Shown piece by piece: positions 25,959 to 35,230 of a DNA stretch of 64,000 nt. The stretch comes from Allocoprobacillus sp002160865 (lineage in GTDB: Bacteria; Bacillota_I; Bacilli_A; Erysipelotrichales; Coprobacillaceae): positions 2,108,001-2,172,000 of the forward strand of contig NZ_AP031415.1 of assembly GCF_042850985.1 (NCBI RefSeq), given 5' to 3'. Position 1 is the stretch's first letter. Each line of letters opens with the position of its first letter. The notes beneath the pieces are model-generated. The model saw nothing but the letters and a program-made list of their open reading frames with translations. It was not told the DNA's origin and did not search any database. The translations under genes were made by a program, and so were the position numbers.

Positions 25959-26915
25959 ATAATATTGGATATTTTGTTGTCTATTTAAAATAAATATATA
26001 TAATTGTGAAGCTTGAAGATCAAGTTTTTTCATTTGTATACCTTGAATTTGATTATTATCATATGTTTTATAATAGTAAGTCAACTGATCCATGCTCATA
26101 CAGCATGAATAAATAGTATAATCATCTTTATCTTGACTGGTCTTCACTGAACCTTTGACCATTGCGACAGCATCTAAGATATGAAAAATCTGGCTAATAT
26201 TTTCATGTTCACAATCATTCATCTTTGCATTGTCTTTTAACCATAACGCTTTAATAAAGCGTGATGCAGGAGAATAATCGCCCGGTAATCCAACTGTTCC
26301 TAAACCATTACCATAAGGTTTCATATTTTGATGAATCAAATTATCTTGTGGATATGCTGATGTTAAATGCATATAATGATGAACATTCCAGTGATGATAT
26401 GGATAAGGTGGATTATTTGTCAATATATGTAATGAATCTTCATATATCTGTAAACCTGTTTTTGTTGATTCTAAAATTAAACTTTCGTTTTGATCAGCAA
26501 TAATCCAATGCAAAGGAGCTAAAGGCATTTGTGGTAGAAATGGTATATTGATGATATGGAGTTGATGTATGATGGATTTGATTTCATGAACACTTTGATA
26601 TTGACCTAAAAAATAAGGAATTAATTCATAAGGTGTTAGATTTAACTTTTTATCTTCTTGATCAAAATAATGTGCATTATCTGGAAAATATAAACCAGCC
26701 ATACATAAACCTTTTTCATTCATTGCTTCAGCATATAATGGATAATCTTCAACAACTGTTGCCATCCCTATCAAAGCATATTGATTTTTAAAATCCGTTC
26801 CATTTTTGAATGGAAAATTATAGAATCTTGGTGTAACAACAACTTCTTCTTGAAATCCTGTTTCTAAATCAAGATTTCTTCCAAAATATCCATGACATTG
26901 AAAAGCTGTACACAT
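25947..26915 (-). CDS. Choloylglycine hydrolase-family amidase (bile salt hydrolase or penicillin V acylase)
   Basis: 322 aa Ntn-hydrolase. Nucleophile Cys2 directly after Met1; FGRNLDLE (Arg and Asp), MNEKGLCMAGLYFP, LTNNPPYP and SPASRFIKA match the active-site blocks of bile salt hydrolases and penicillin V acylases. No signal peptide, so cytoplasmic. In a gut Firmicute, deconjugation of bile acids is the more likely use, but the substrate cannot be fixed by sequence reading. Monocistronic; RBS GAGGTG before ATG at 26915. Confidence 0.9.
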   Translation of the reverse strand: MCTAFQCHGYFGRNLDLETGFQEEVVVTPRFYNFPFKNGTDFKNQYALIGMATVVEDYPLYAEAMNEKGLCMAGLYFPDNAHYFDQEDKKLNLTPYELIPYFLGQYQSVHEIKSIIHQLHIINIPFLPQMPLAPLHWIIADQNESLILESTKTGLQIYEDSLHILTNNPPYPYHHWNVHHYMHLTSAYPQDNLIHQNMKPYGNGLGTVGLPGDYSPASRFIKALWLKDNAKMNDCEHENISQIFHILDAVAMVKGSVKTSQDKDDYTIYSCCMSMDQLTYYYKTYDNNQIQGIQMKKLDLQASQLYIFILNRQQNIQYYETA

Positions 26916-26962
26916 CGTTAATCACCTCTTTTTATTATTATAGACTATTTTGCATAAAATAA

Positions 26963-27006
26963 CAAAAAAACTGCATCAGATGTTTTTCTAAAAACATCCA
27001 ATGCAG
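26963..27006 (-). terminator. Terminator of the tRNA-Ile/Ile/Ala cluster
   Basis: CTGCAT..GATGTTTTT pairs with AAAAACATC..ATGCAG on the minus strand, one internal mismatch, then a run of T. Confidence 0.88.
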
Positions 27007-27019
27007 GTTATATCCTATA

Positions 27020-27095
27020 TGGTGGAGCTTAGCGGGATCGAACCGCTGACCTCCTGCGTGCAAAGCAGGCGCTCTCCCAGCTGAGCTAAAGCCCC
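27020..27095 (-). tRNA. tRNA-Ala(TGC)
   Basis: 76 nt with CCA. Acceptor stem GGGGCTT/AAGCTCC contains the G3-U70 identity pair; anticodon loop TTTGCAC gives TGC. Confidence 0.95.
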
Positions 27096-27115
27096 ATAAA
27101 AATATATATTATACA

Positions 27116-27192
<77 letters not shown>

Positions 27193-27216
27193 ATGTATAT
27201 ATGTGACAGTAATTAA

Positions 27217-27293
<77 letters not shown>

Positions 27294-27367
27294 ATTAACG
27301 ACTGCCCTAATATATTAGCATAGCCTTCATTTTTCGTCAATACTTTTTTTCGTTTTTATATATATTT

Positions 27368-28036
27368 TTATAGAGGTGCTGCTAGTGAATGAAAATAGTC
27401 TTCTATACCATCACTAATGACGATTGCTAATTTTTGATGATACGCACGACTTTTTAATTGTCCTCGTTCATTAGCATTAGATAAAAAACCACATTCTATT
27501 AAAACTCCCAATGATTGAGTTGCACGTAAAATATAAAAACTACTTGATGAAACATTCTTCCTTGTTCCTGTTAATGTTTTCATCTGATCATGAATGCAAT
27601 TGGCTAATCTTTTTCCATCTTCACTTTTTTTATAATAAAACACTTGAGAACCCCAAGCACTAGATGTGGAAGAATTAAGATGTATACTCAAAAATAGATC
27701 TGGTTGATATGCATCTACTTGCAAAGCTCTTAAATACATATCATCTTGTTTAGAATAGTTATAATTTCTTTTTGTCATATCTTGATCATCAGTACGTGTC
27801 ATATATACCGTAGCCCCTCGTGATTCTAATTCCTCTTTTAAAGCAAAACTGATTTTCAAATTTAAAGTATCCTCATCCACCCCTGCTACACTGGCACCAT
27901 TATCTAAACCACCATGACCTGGGTCTAATACAATCACTCTTTGATTTAATAATTTTGATGATGATACATGAATCACTGGTTTATATAAACATGTACATAA
28001 AGCAAAAAGGATAATAAAAGACATCGTTTTTTTCAT
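27368..28036 (-). CDS. N-acetylmuramoyl-L-alanine amidase (Amidase_3, CwlD-like)
   Basis: 222 aa zinc amidase, secreted or anchored by an N-terminal hydrophobic segment (MKKTMSFIILFALCTCLYK). Zinc His in VLDPGHGG near residue 40, zinc His in LSIHLNSS, catalytic Glu in VLIECGFLSN near the C-terminus; a Glu in GVDEDTLNLKI is the third ligand. Length and lack of wall-binding repeats resemble CwlD. Preceded by a separate terminator, so it has its own promoter. The ATG at 28036 is preferred over one 12 bases upstream because GGGTGATG is better spaced. Confidence 0.9.
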   Translation of the reverse strand: MKKTMSFIILFALCTCLYKPVIHVSSSKLLNQRVIVLDPGHGGLDNGASVAGVDEDTLNLKISFALKEELESRGATVYMTRTDDQDMTKRNYNYSKQDDMYLRALQVDAYQPDLFLSIHLNSSTSSAWGSQVFYYKKSEDGKRLANCIHDQMKTLTGTRKNVSSSSFYILRATQSLGVLIECGFLSNANERGQLKSRAYHQKLAIVISDGIEDYFHSLAAPL

Positions 28037-28091
28037 ATGAATCATCACCCGTTTATTTATATGAAAAAAGAAATTCCTTTATGACTTGAAT

Positions 28092-28120
28092 CAAAAAAGA
28101 AAGCATATCTTCAATATGCT
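28092..28120 (-). terminator. Terminator between the 32-aa gene and the amidase gene
   Basis: GCATAT/ATATGC stem with 5-nt loop followed by TTTCTTTTTT on the minus strand. Confidence 0.85.
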
Positions 28121-28130
28121 CCCCCTATTA

Positions 28131-28229
28131 TTATTTCTTTTGACTCAACAACATACAAGATATAGCCACAAATAAAGCTAATACAATCCAGAAAAATGCT
28201 CCATCCATAAAATCTACAATCATTTCCAT
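28131..28229 (-). CDS. Small hydrophobic protein, 32 aa
   Basis: Starts MEMIVDFMDGAFFWIV, one membrane helix, ends in SQKK. A strong RBS AAGGAGG lies 5 bases before ATG at 28229, and the terminator at 28092-28120 closes the unit. It lies 36 bp downstream of a MATE gene on the same strand, so it may be co-transcribed with it. No family recognised; the architecture recalls small membrane proteins that modulate transporters, which is only a suggestion. Confidence 0.6.
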   Translation of the reverse strand: MEMIVDFMDGAFFWIVLALFVAISCMLLSQKK

Positions 28230-28265
28230 TTTTCCTCCTTACCATCGTTTCAACAAGAATCCTTA

Positions 28266-29627
28266 TTATTCTAAAGTTCTCACTTTTTTCTTGAGATCTT
28301 TTCCAATCGTTAACAACATTGTTAAATAACAGGCACCCCCACCAATAAAATTACTAATAGCTTCAGCGATAAAAACACCCTGAATACCAATATATATAGG
28401 TAATATAAAAGTCAGTGGTACAACAATCATGACTTTTCTAAATATAGAAAAGAAAACAGCCTGTTTTGATTTTCCTAGTCCTACGGCTATAGATTGTCCA
28501 CTCATTTGAAAAGCCATCATAAAGAAACCAAAGAAATATAAATGAATGGCTTGAACTCCTTCTTTTAAAATATCAGGATTGTGACTAAAGATTTGAATAT
28601 AGAGCTGAGGAAATAAGGTAATACTCAACCACAATACAAAACTCGTTAAAAAACAAGTCAATGTCGTAAAACGAATGCCTTTTAAAACTCTTTGATATTG
28701 TTTTGCTCCATAGTTATAACCAAGAACTGGCTGTGAAGCATTGGCTAAACCTTGACCGGGTAAAGACACAACCTCTCTAATAGAATTAATAATAGTCATA
28801 ATGGCAATATAGAAATCTCCACCATAAGTCTGCAAAGTCACATTACAGACAATTGTCACAACTGAATTTGTAATCCCCATCATAAATCCAGCCATACCTA
28901 AAGCAAATATCTTTTGAACATGTTTGATTTTCAAAATCATTTTTTCTTTTTTTAATTTTAAAATTGTTTTCTTCCCAGTTAAAAACTGCAAAGTCCATAA
29001 AGCAGATATACATTGAGAAATAACAGTTGCTATAGCAGCACCTTTGACTCCCATTGAAAAGACAAATATAAAAAGAGGATCTAAAATAATATTTGTCACT
29101 GCTCCTAATAAAACTGTCATCATCCCTATTTTCGCAAATCCTTGACTATTAATAAAGCTATTCAGTCCTAATCCAATTAAAACAAAGGGCGTTCCCAATA
29201 AATAAATCGTCATATAATCGTTTGCATAATCAATCGTATTTTCACTTGCTCCAAAAGCCCATAATAAAGGCTCCTTAAAAATAAAACCGACTAACATAAT
29301 AAGAATAGAACAAATGATTAATAAAGAAAACGCATTTCCCATAATTTCTTCAGCCAGATCATTATCTCCACTACCTCTTGCAATAGAACACAGTGGTGAT
29401 CCACCCATTCCAAATAAATTCGCAAAAGCAATAATTATTGAAATTAAAGGTAAGCATAATCCTAAACCACTCATAGCTAACGAAGCAACCTCAGGTAATC
29501 TTCCAATATAAATACGATCAACAACGTTATATAAAACATTGATAAACTGTGCAACAATCATAGGTCCTGCAATACGTAAAATATGCTGGGACACATTTCC
29601 TAAAGCAAAATTATTTTGGGTATTCAT
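28266..29627 (-). CDS. MATE-family multidrug/sodium antiporter
   Basis: 453 aa, 12 hydrophobic segments in two related halves. FALGNVSQHILRIAGPMIVAQFINVLYNVVDR in short segments at the N-terminus and GQGLANASQPVLGYNYGAKQ in the second half are typical of MATE exporters of the DinF/NorM branch. Overlaps the HAD gene stop by one base (TAATG). Substrate unknown. Confidence 0.92.
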   Translation of the reverse strand: MNTQNNFALGNVSQHILRIAGPMIVAQFINVLYNVVDRIYIGRLPEVASLAMSGLGLCLPLISIIIAFANLFGMGGSPLCSIARGSGDNDLAEEIMGNAFSLLIICSILIMLVGFIFKEPLLWAFGASENTIDYANDYMTIYLLGTPFVLIGLGLNSFINSQGFAKIGMMTVLLGAVTNIILDPLFIFVFSMGVKGAAIATVISQCISALWTLQFLTGKKTILKLKKEKMILKIKHVQKIFALGMAGFMMGITNSVVTIVCNVTLQTYGGDFYIAIMTIINSIREVVSLPGQGLANASQPVLGYNYGAKQYQRVLKGIRFTTLTCFLTSFVLWLSITLFPQLYIQIFSHNPDILKEGVQAIHLYFFGFFMMAFQMSGQSIAVGLGKSKQAVFFSIFRKVMIVVPLTFILPIYIGIQGVFIAEAISNFIGGGACYLTMLLTIGKDLKKKVRTLE

Positions 29628-30253
29628 TAAATCAACTGTAATAAATCAAGAGGTTTTTCTAAAACAATTGTTGCATCTTTCATTTCTTCTTGAGCGACAT
29701 TTCCCCACTTCGCATATCCAAAATCAATATGAGCATTCTTTGATGCCAATTCATCTGATTTTGCATCGCCTATGTAAATTACTTCATCTGGTTGTAACTG
29801 TAATTTCTTCAGACATTCTAATAATGGTGTAGGATCAGGTTTATGTTTATCAGTATCTTCAGCAAGTATCGTTGCTTTCATATACTTATCTAGTCCTTTT
29901 TGTCCCATATCAATTTGATATTGCGCTTTTGTCTTGGCGGATACAACAGCTTGAATGATTCCGGCTTCTTCAGACTTTGAAAAAACGTCTTCAAATCCTT
30001 CATAAAGTGTTGCTCCTTCTTCATATTCATTAACATATTGAACCCATCTGGCATATGTTTTTTCTTTATCTTTTATATTTAATTCTTCCATCACTTTCAT
30101 ACCAGGATAAGCAGCAAATTTTAACACTTCTTCAAATGTCCAATCTTCATTTAATTCTTCTTTAATGATTTTCATTAATGGATACATATTCATCTTTAAT
30201 GTATTTAAAACTGTTCCATCAATATCATAAATCACAGCTTTATACTTTTTCAT
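29627..30253 (-). CDS. HAD-superfamily hydrolase (phosphoglycolate phosphatase-like)
   Basis: 208 aa. Motif I DIDGTVLNT (nucleophile Asp) at residues 11-19, motif II VVSAKT, Lys in motif III DKHKPDPTPLLE, motif IV IYIGDAKSDELASKNA. A helical cap lies between I and II, as in PGPase/beta-phosphoglucomutase-like enzymes. Substrate unknown. RBS AAAGGATGG before ATG at 30253; translationally coupled to the MATE exporter downstream. Confidence 0.9.
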   Translation of the reverse strand: MKKYKAVIYDIDGTVLNTLKMNMYPLMKIIKEELNEDWTFEEVLKFAAYPGMKVMEELNIKDKEKTYARWVQYVNEYEEGATLYEGFEDVFSKSEEAGIIQAVVSAKTKAQYQIDMGQKGLDKYMKATILAEDTDKHKPDPTPLLECLKKLQLQPDEVIYIGDAKSDELASKNAHIDFGYAKWGNVAQEEMKDATIVLEKPLDLLQLI

Positions 30254-30343
30254 ATAACCATCCTTTCTTTCTATTTCCATACTTATAATTATCTCATGAA
30301 AAATTTTAAGAAACAACAAAAAATGATAATGAAAATTTCATTA

Positions 30344-31261
30344 TCAAAGTTGATAAATCTCTTTCAAGATTTTTAAATAAAGACTTCCTGCATGAGAAAG
30401 AGCTTCTCTTTTTTTTGTAAGAATTATAAAATTCTGTTGGATATGGATATAAGATAAAGGTATTGATGCAATATTTGTTCTGGCAAATTCTTCTTTTTGC
30501 CAAATGTTTCCAAAAATAAAGGCATCTAAAAAACAAAGCATTTGAATCATCGCATGATAATTATTACTGACTATTCTTTTTTGAGATTCTTGAATCATGA
30601 AACCGTATTGCGATAATGACGCATTTAAATAACCAAAAAAATCTAATGGAAAGTGTATCCAGATATAATGGTTCAAAAATCTGAGATCTTGTGATAAATC
30701 TTTTTCTAAATGGTAATGACGATGATAATGAAGACAGTATGGTTTGCGATCTATCACTTCAACATGAATTTCTTTTGCTTCTGCAATCTTTTGAAAAGCA
30801 GGTAAAATCTGATCATTCAAAATAACAATTCCTAATTCTGCTTGTCCATTCACTAAATCTTCTAATACTGATTTAGGTGTTGTTTCATGTAGTTGAATAA
30901 ACGTTTCCATAGATTGTGTCTGTCTAGAAAATTCTTGTAAAATACGTTTATCTAAAAATAACGAAGATATAGAAACATTCAAATAACAAGGTAATGTCTT
31001 TTGATGCATAGTCTTCCACTCATCTATCATACCAAAACGTTCTAGAATATTTTTAGCGTGGTAATAAAGTTCTTTGCCAAGTGGTGTTGTTTCCACCCCT
31101 CTATGACTTCTTAATAAGAGCTTTTGCCCCATTTCTTCTTCCATCATTTGAATAGTTTTACTTAAATTAGGCTGAGCTAAATAAAGTATTTTCGCTGCTT
31201 TACTGATACTTCCTGCTTCTACAACTGTGACATATTGTTCCAATTGATTTTTTTCCATCAT
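30344..31261 (-). CDS. LysR-family transcriptional regulator (second)
   Basis: 305 aa with N-terminal HTH (SISKAAKILYLAQPNLSKTI, residues 17-36) and a substrate-binding core. It starts one base after the stop of the GT-C-like gene, so it is probably the last gene of the polysaccharide operon rather than an independent unit. It could equally regulate the HAD-MATE pair downstream. No divergent target exists, which is unusual for LysR. Confidence 0.87.
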   Translation of the reverse strand: MMEKNQLEQYVTVVEAGSISKAAKILYLAQPNLSKTIQMMEEEMGQKLLLRSHRGVETTPLGKELYYHAKNILERFGMIDEWKTMHQKTLPCYLNVSISSLFLDKRILQEFSRQTQSMETFIQLHETTPKSVLEDLVNGQAELGIVILNDQILPAFQKIAEAKEIHVEVIDRKPYCLHYHRHYHLEKDLSQDLRFLNHYIWIHFPLDFFGYLNASLSQYGFMIQESQKRIVSNNYHAMIQMLCFLDAFIFGNIWQKEEFARTNIASIPLSYIHIQQNFIILTKKREALSHAGSLYLKILKEIYQL

Positions 31262-31262
31262 T

Positions 31263-33023
31263 TCATCTCTTTATCTTATAGATTCCTTCTTCACAAAAGA
31301 CAGGATACTTTTTTATCACTGCTTCATCAACATATCCCCGATTAAAAATAATCACATAATCATAGCTTTCTATATCTATATCCTCATTTAAATAGGACAA
31401 TGTATCTACATAAGGTGCGTACAAAAAATATTTCATCGTATAACTTAACTGGTATTGAGAAACTTGCTGATTTTGATTAGAAGCAATGACTAAATAACGT
31501 GATAAGTCCATTTGATTACGACTATACCATTGATCTCCTACCAGTTGTTCAACTTGACTGGCAAGAGAAGAAGAATGATTTTGCCGCAAAGCGATTAATT
31601 CACATAATTCTGAATATACACATGAGAAAGTGATTATCATGAATACTAAAGTTGTATTTTGATAAATTTTCTTTGTCTGTGGTGAATAAAAAGCTTGATA
31701 ATGATAACTGTCTTTCAATTGAATATAAAACGAACGTTCAATATCTTTGACTATAGTCATCATAATCATCCCCACATAAAAAACAACGATACTACATATA
31801 TAGCGTTCCATCCCTGCTAAACGAATAGCCTCATCTTCAGGCATAGAAAACAAATACATCCCTAATAATCCAAATACATATACCACCACAATCATATGTC
31901 CTAATAACCATACTTTTTTTAATTGCCATTTTTTCTTTATCAAGAAATGATGAAAAATCAATAATCCAATCACAAGAATTTCAAAGAAAAGAAATGTTTG
32001 TGTAGAACGATTGGATAAATGAAAAAGCGATTGAAAAAAGAATAAAATCATCGTAGGATATTGATTCACAGATATTGTTTTTGATAATAAGTCGAACTTA
32101 TGTGTCATTCCTGCAAAAGTTATAGACATATGATATTTCCATAATAAAAATGGTAATAAACTCATAATCAGAATTGTTATTGTCATGATTAATTTTTGCA
32201 TCAAAGAAACTGAACTATGCCAACAATACCATTGCCAATATATAAAAGCTATCAACATGAAAAAGAAGCCTATTTCTTTAATAACAGTTAAAAAACCTAG
32301 TAATGGTATCAAATACAAAGCACTCATCAAATCATCTCGTTGATGATAGATATACGAGCATATTGCTAAAGTCAGTAATGGTAATATAAAATCTACAAGT
32401 AGGTTTTGAATGCGAATTGTGATATTCAAATAAATCATAAAAGTACATCCTGTAGATAATATAACATAAAGTAAAAATCTCTTTTTTTCCTCTATGATAC
32501 CAAACATAGCATAAAAGCATGAAAATATAAACATATTTTGGCACATAATCATTATGCCCTGATTGTTTCCTAAAAATAAGCAAAAATAATAAATTAACGA
32601 TGACATACCTAATGGATAATCTTTAAATGCAATAAGTATATCTCTAGCTTCTGGAAAGCGATGATTGGTAAGCATATTTTTTACAACAATTCCCCAATGT
32701 GAAAAATTATCAAAATGATCAAATTTTAAAAATAATGACAGAATAAAAAATAGGATAGCTATGATCATAAAACATAAGGTCCATAAAGAACAATATGGAA
32801 AAGGTAATCTTTTGATGTTTATTCTTTTGATAGCGATGATTCCTAATATCATCCCAATCAATAGGACAATATATGCCATGATTTGAAGAATGTGAAAAAT
32901 ACCTCCAATATAAATACATAAACCTATCAAACTTAAAGTGAGTACTGGAACATATGTTTTCGTAACTTTTGTTGATAGAAAAGACATATAACCAGCTAAA
33001 GATATAAAAAATATAAAAATCAT
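31263..33023 (-). CDS. Polytopic membrane protein, GT-C glycosyltransferase-like
   Basis: 586 aa, roughly 12 hydrophobic segments with a soluble C-terminal tail of about 110 residues. The first long loop contains FDHFDNFSHWGIVVKNML, with acidic residues where GT-C enzymes place their catalytic Asp/Glu, and a C-terminal domain beyond the last helix. No confident family. It overlaps the upstream synthase stop by ATGA, so it belongs to the polysaccharide operon and may glycosylate or transport the product from lipid-linked sugar donors. Confidence 0.6.
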   Translation of the reverse strand: MIFIFFISLAGYMSFLSTKVTKTYVPVLTLSLIGLCIYIGGIFHILQIMAYIVLLIGMILGIIAIKRINIKRLPFPYCSLWTLCFMIIAILFFILSLFLKFDHFDNFSHWGIVVKNMLTNHRFPEARDILIAFKDYPLGMSSLIYYFCLFLGNNQGIMIMCQNMFIFSCFYAMFGIIEEKKRFLLYVILSTGCTFMIYLNITIRIQNLLVDFILPLLTLAICSYIYHQRDDLMSALYLIPLLGFLTVIKEIGFFFMLIAFIYWQWYCWHSSVSLMQKLIMTITILIMSLLPFLLWKYHMSITFAGMTHKFDLLSKTISVNQYPTMILFFFQSLFHLSNRSTQTFLFFEILVIGLLIFHHFLIKKKWQLKKVWLLGHMIVVVYVFGLLGMYLFSMPEDEAIRLAGMERYICSIVVFYVGMIMMTIVKDIERSFYIQLKDSYHYQAFYSPQTKKIYQNTTLVFMIITFSCVYSELCELIALRQNHSSSLASQVEQLVGDQWYSRNQMDLSRYLVIASNQNQQVSQYQLSYTMKYFLYAPYVDTLSYLNEDIDIESYDYVIIFNRGYVDEAVIKKYPVFCEEGIYKIKR

Positions 33024-35230
33024 GTTTCATCCACCTTTGTGTATATGAGATGTTGTAGAAATACTTTTAACGCTTTTTTATTGAAGAAAAGTTCCTCAAA
33101 ATTGATAACTTCTAAAAGGCAAAGTTGATGATTGACTTGCTTTTTAAAACGTAATTGAAAAATCATTCCATACCAATTTAAACAATATTCCTTTAGCTTA
33201 TCTCCTTGAAAATCTTTCACAAGAAGATAATGATAATTAAAATCAACTACAAAAATTTCCTTACCATTTGTCAAATGAAATACCTGTTCAACAGAAATGC
33301 GAAAAGTTTGCCTTTGTTCTTGTTGCCTTTTTTGAAAACGTGATTGAATATTACGATAGAGATCATCATATAGAGAAGACCACTCATCAATATGTGAAGG
33401 TAAAGAATGTTTACGATCATGGATAATTTGAAGATATTGGCGATAGTCTTCTTCTGGTGTATCTTGTAATAGCACCACATAAACCCATTGTTCTTGTACA
33501 ACTTTGACATATAAAAGTTGTACAGGTAACGTGGTTTGATATTGATCAGTTTTGATTTCTATATAAAAAGGAATATCAGCTGGAACATAAAAAGGTAATG
33601 ATAAAGAAAATGATAAACTGACATAAGAGAAATCAACACTCATTCCCTGATATGTTTGATGATGAAAATGAATATCAATAGCTTCTTGAATAGAAAAACG
33701 TTCATATGCACGATATGATGGTCTTCCTAACATAAAGAAAATAGCAAAACACAAAGTTACCAGATTATAAAATAGCCAAAATAAAATAACACTGCTGTAA
33801 AATAAGGCAGAGCCATATTTTCCCATGCCATAGCGGATAATTGCCAATATCGTTAGAATAACCAGAATCAAATGAGGAATCATATAGAATAATGAACGTG
33901 TATGCATAGTTGCTTTCTTTTTATTTGTGACTTTAAATATTTTTTGATGTATTCCTAATGTTTCTAAAAGGACAGGAATAATTAAAAATGGTGCAAGAAT
34001 GGTATCAATGATTTGACTCCATCGTTGATTTCTTGTTTGTGTAGATAAAGCGTTTAAAGAAAGATGATAAAAAATAGAAGATGGTAACCAAAAGATCAGT
34101 AACTCCCCAAAATGGCATTGAACAAACTGTAAATCAAATAAAGCAAAGAGAATCGGAGCTAAAATAAAAATAAGACGTGTCAAAAAAGACCACCAGTAAA
34201 GAAACGCACACAGATAGGATAATCTTAAACCTAAAGAAAGAGATGATGTTGTATAGGCATGTGTATTATATATACTTTGAATGACACCTTGAGCCCAACG
34301 AATTCTTTGTTGGATCATACTTGGAATTGTTGTTGTTGATAAGCCAGAAGCAAGAGATTCTTGGGTCGAATAAGTCCAATATCCTGCTTTTTGTAAACGA
34401 ATGCTTGTTTCAAAATCTTCTGTAACAGTATGGTAAGGAAAACCACCTATCTTTTCAAGAGCTTCACGTAATATCACAGCATTACTTCCTGTATAACTAG
34501 CACCAAAATGTGCATTTCTTAAAACATTGATTTCTTTTGAAAAAAAGTCCTGTTCATTGGGAATTGTTGTTTCTGAAAAAAGATGAAATTGAAACAAATC
34601 CTGATTATAGAAACTTTGGGGTGTTTGCACTAAAGCAATTGGTAAATAAGAAGATGTCTTTGTATCTTTCATAAAAAAATAAGGAACTGTCTTCATTAAA
34701 AAAGTTCTTTCTGGTATCATATCAGCATCAAAAGTCACAATGAGTGGTGAATGTGTCATTGATAAGGCATGATTAAAATTACCTGCTTTTGCATGTTGAT
34801 TATATTCTAAACCAATATATCCAACACCAAAATGTTCAGCCAGGTGTTTGACTTCTGGTCGATTTTGATCATCACAGATATAAATATGTACAAGCTGTAA
34901 GTCTGGATATTCTAAGAAAGTACAGGCATTCACTGTTTTATATAGTAAGTCAACACTTTCATTGTGAGTGGCGATAAAAATATCAATTTCAGGATAATCT
35001 TGGGCTTGTAAAACAGGTGGAACCAATCTTTTTTCATCATTCCTCATTTTATGAATGATCAGCTCAAAACTTGTAGAAGTTGTGATAATTTCAGATAACA
35101 ATAATATAACTGCAAATATAATTTCACCCATACTTTGATTCAATGGCAATGTCCAGAATGTTCGCCAGATCAGATAAAGAGATGAAAAGATAAAGGATAA
35201 AATAAAGATGATATTGCTTTTTTTAATCAT
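33020..35230 (-). CDS. BcsA-like processive GT2 synthase with C-terminal PilZ-like domain
   Basis: 736 aa. Two N-terminal membrane helices, then a GT2 domain with IATHNE (88), CDDQNR (119), DAD (168-170), TED (270-272) and QQRIRW (307-312), the full set for a cellulose-synthase-type enzyme. A gating-loop-like FKVTNKK (432) and further helices follow. After the last helix stands R507-x3-R511 and D533-x-S535-x-x-S538, close to the PilZ consensus RxxxR and (D/N)xSxxG with G to S. It likely polymerises and exports a beta-glycan under c-di-GMP control. Overlaps the preceding gene by 8 bp. Confidence 0.88.
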   Translation of the reverse strand: MIKKSNIIFILSFIFSSLYLIWRTFWTLPLNQSMGEIIFAVILLLSEIITTSTSFELIIHKMRNDEKRLVPPVLQAQDYPEIDIFIATHNESVDLLYKTVNACTFLEYPDLQLVHIYICDDQNRPEVKHLAEHFGVGYIGLEYNQHAKAGNFNHALSMTHSPLIVTFDADMIPERTFLMKTVPYFFMKDTKTSSYLPIALVQTPQSFYNQDLFQFHLFSETTIPNEQDFFSKEINVLRNAHFGASYTGSNAVILREALEKIGGFPYHTVTEDFETSIRLQKAGYWTYSTQESLASGLSTTTIPSMIQQRIRWAQGVIQSIYNTHAYTTSSLSLGLRLSYLCAFLYWWSFLTRLIFILAPILFALFDLQFVQCHFGELLIFWLPSSIFYHLSLNALSTQTRNQRWSQIIDTILAPFLIIPVLLETLGIHQKIFKVTNKKKATMHTRSLFYMIPHLILVILTILAIIRYGMGKYGSALFYSSVILFWLFYNLVTLCFAIFFMLGRPSYRAYERFSIQEAIDIHFHHQTYQGMSVDFSYVSLSFSLSLPFYVPADIPFYIEIKTDQYQTTLPVQLLYVKVVQEQWVYVVLLQDTPEEDYRQYLQIIHDRKHSLPSHIDEWSSLYDDLYRNIQSRFQKRQQEQRQTFRISVEQVFHLTNGKEIFVVDFNYHYLLVKDFQGDKLKEYCLNWYGMIFQLRFKKQVNHQLCLLEVINFEELFFNKKALKVFLQHLIYTKVDET

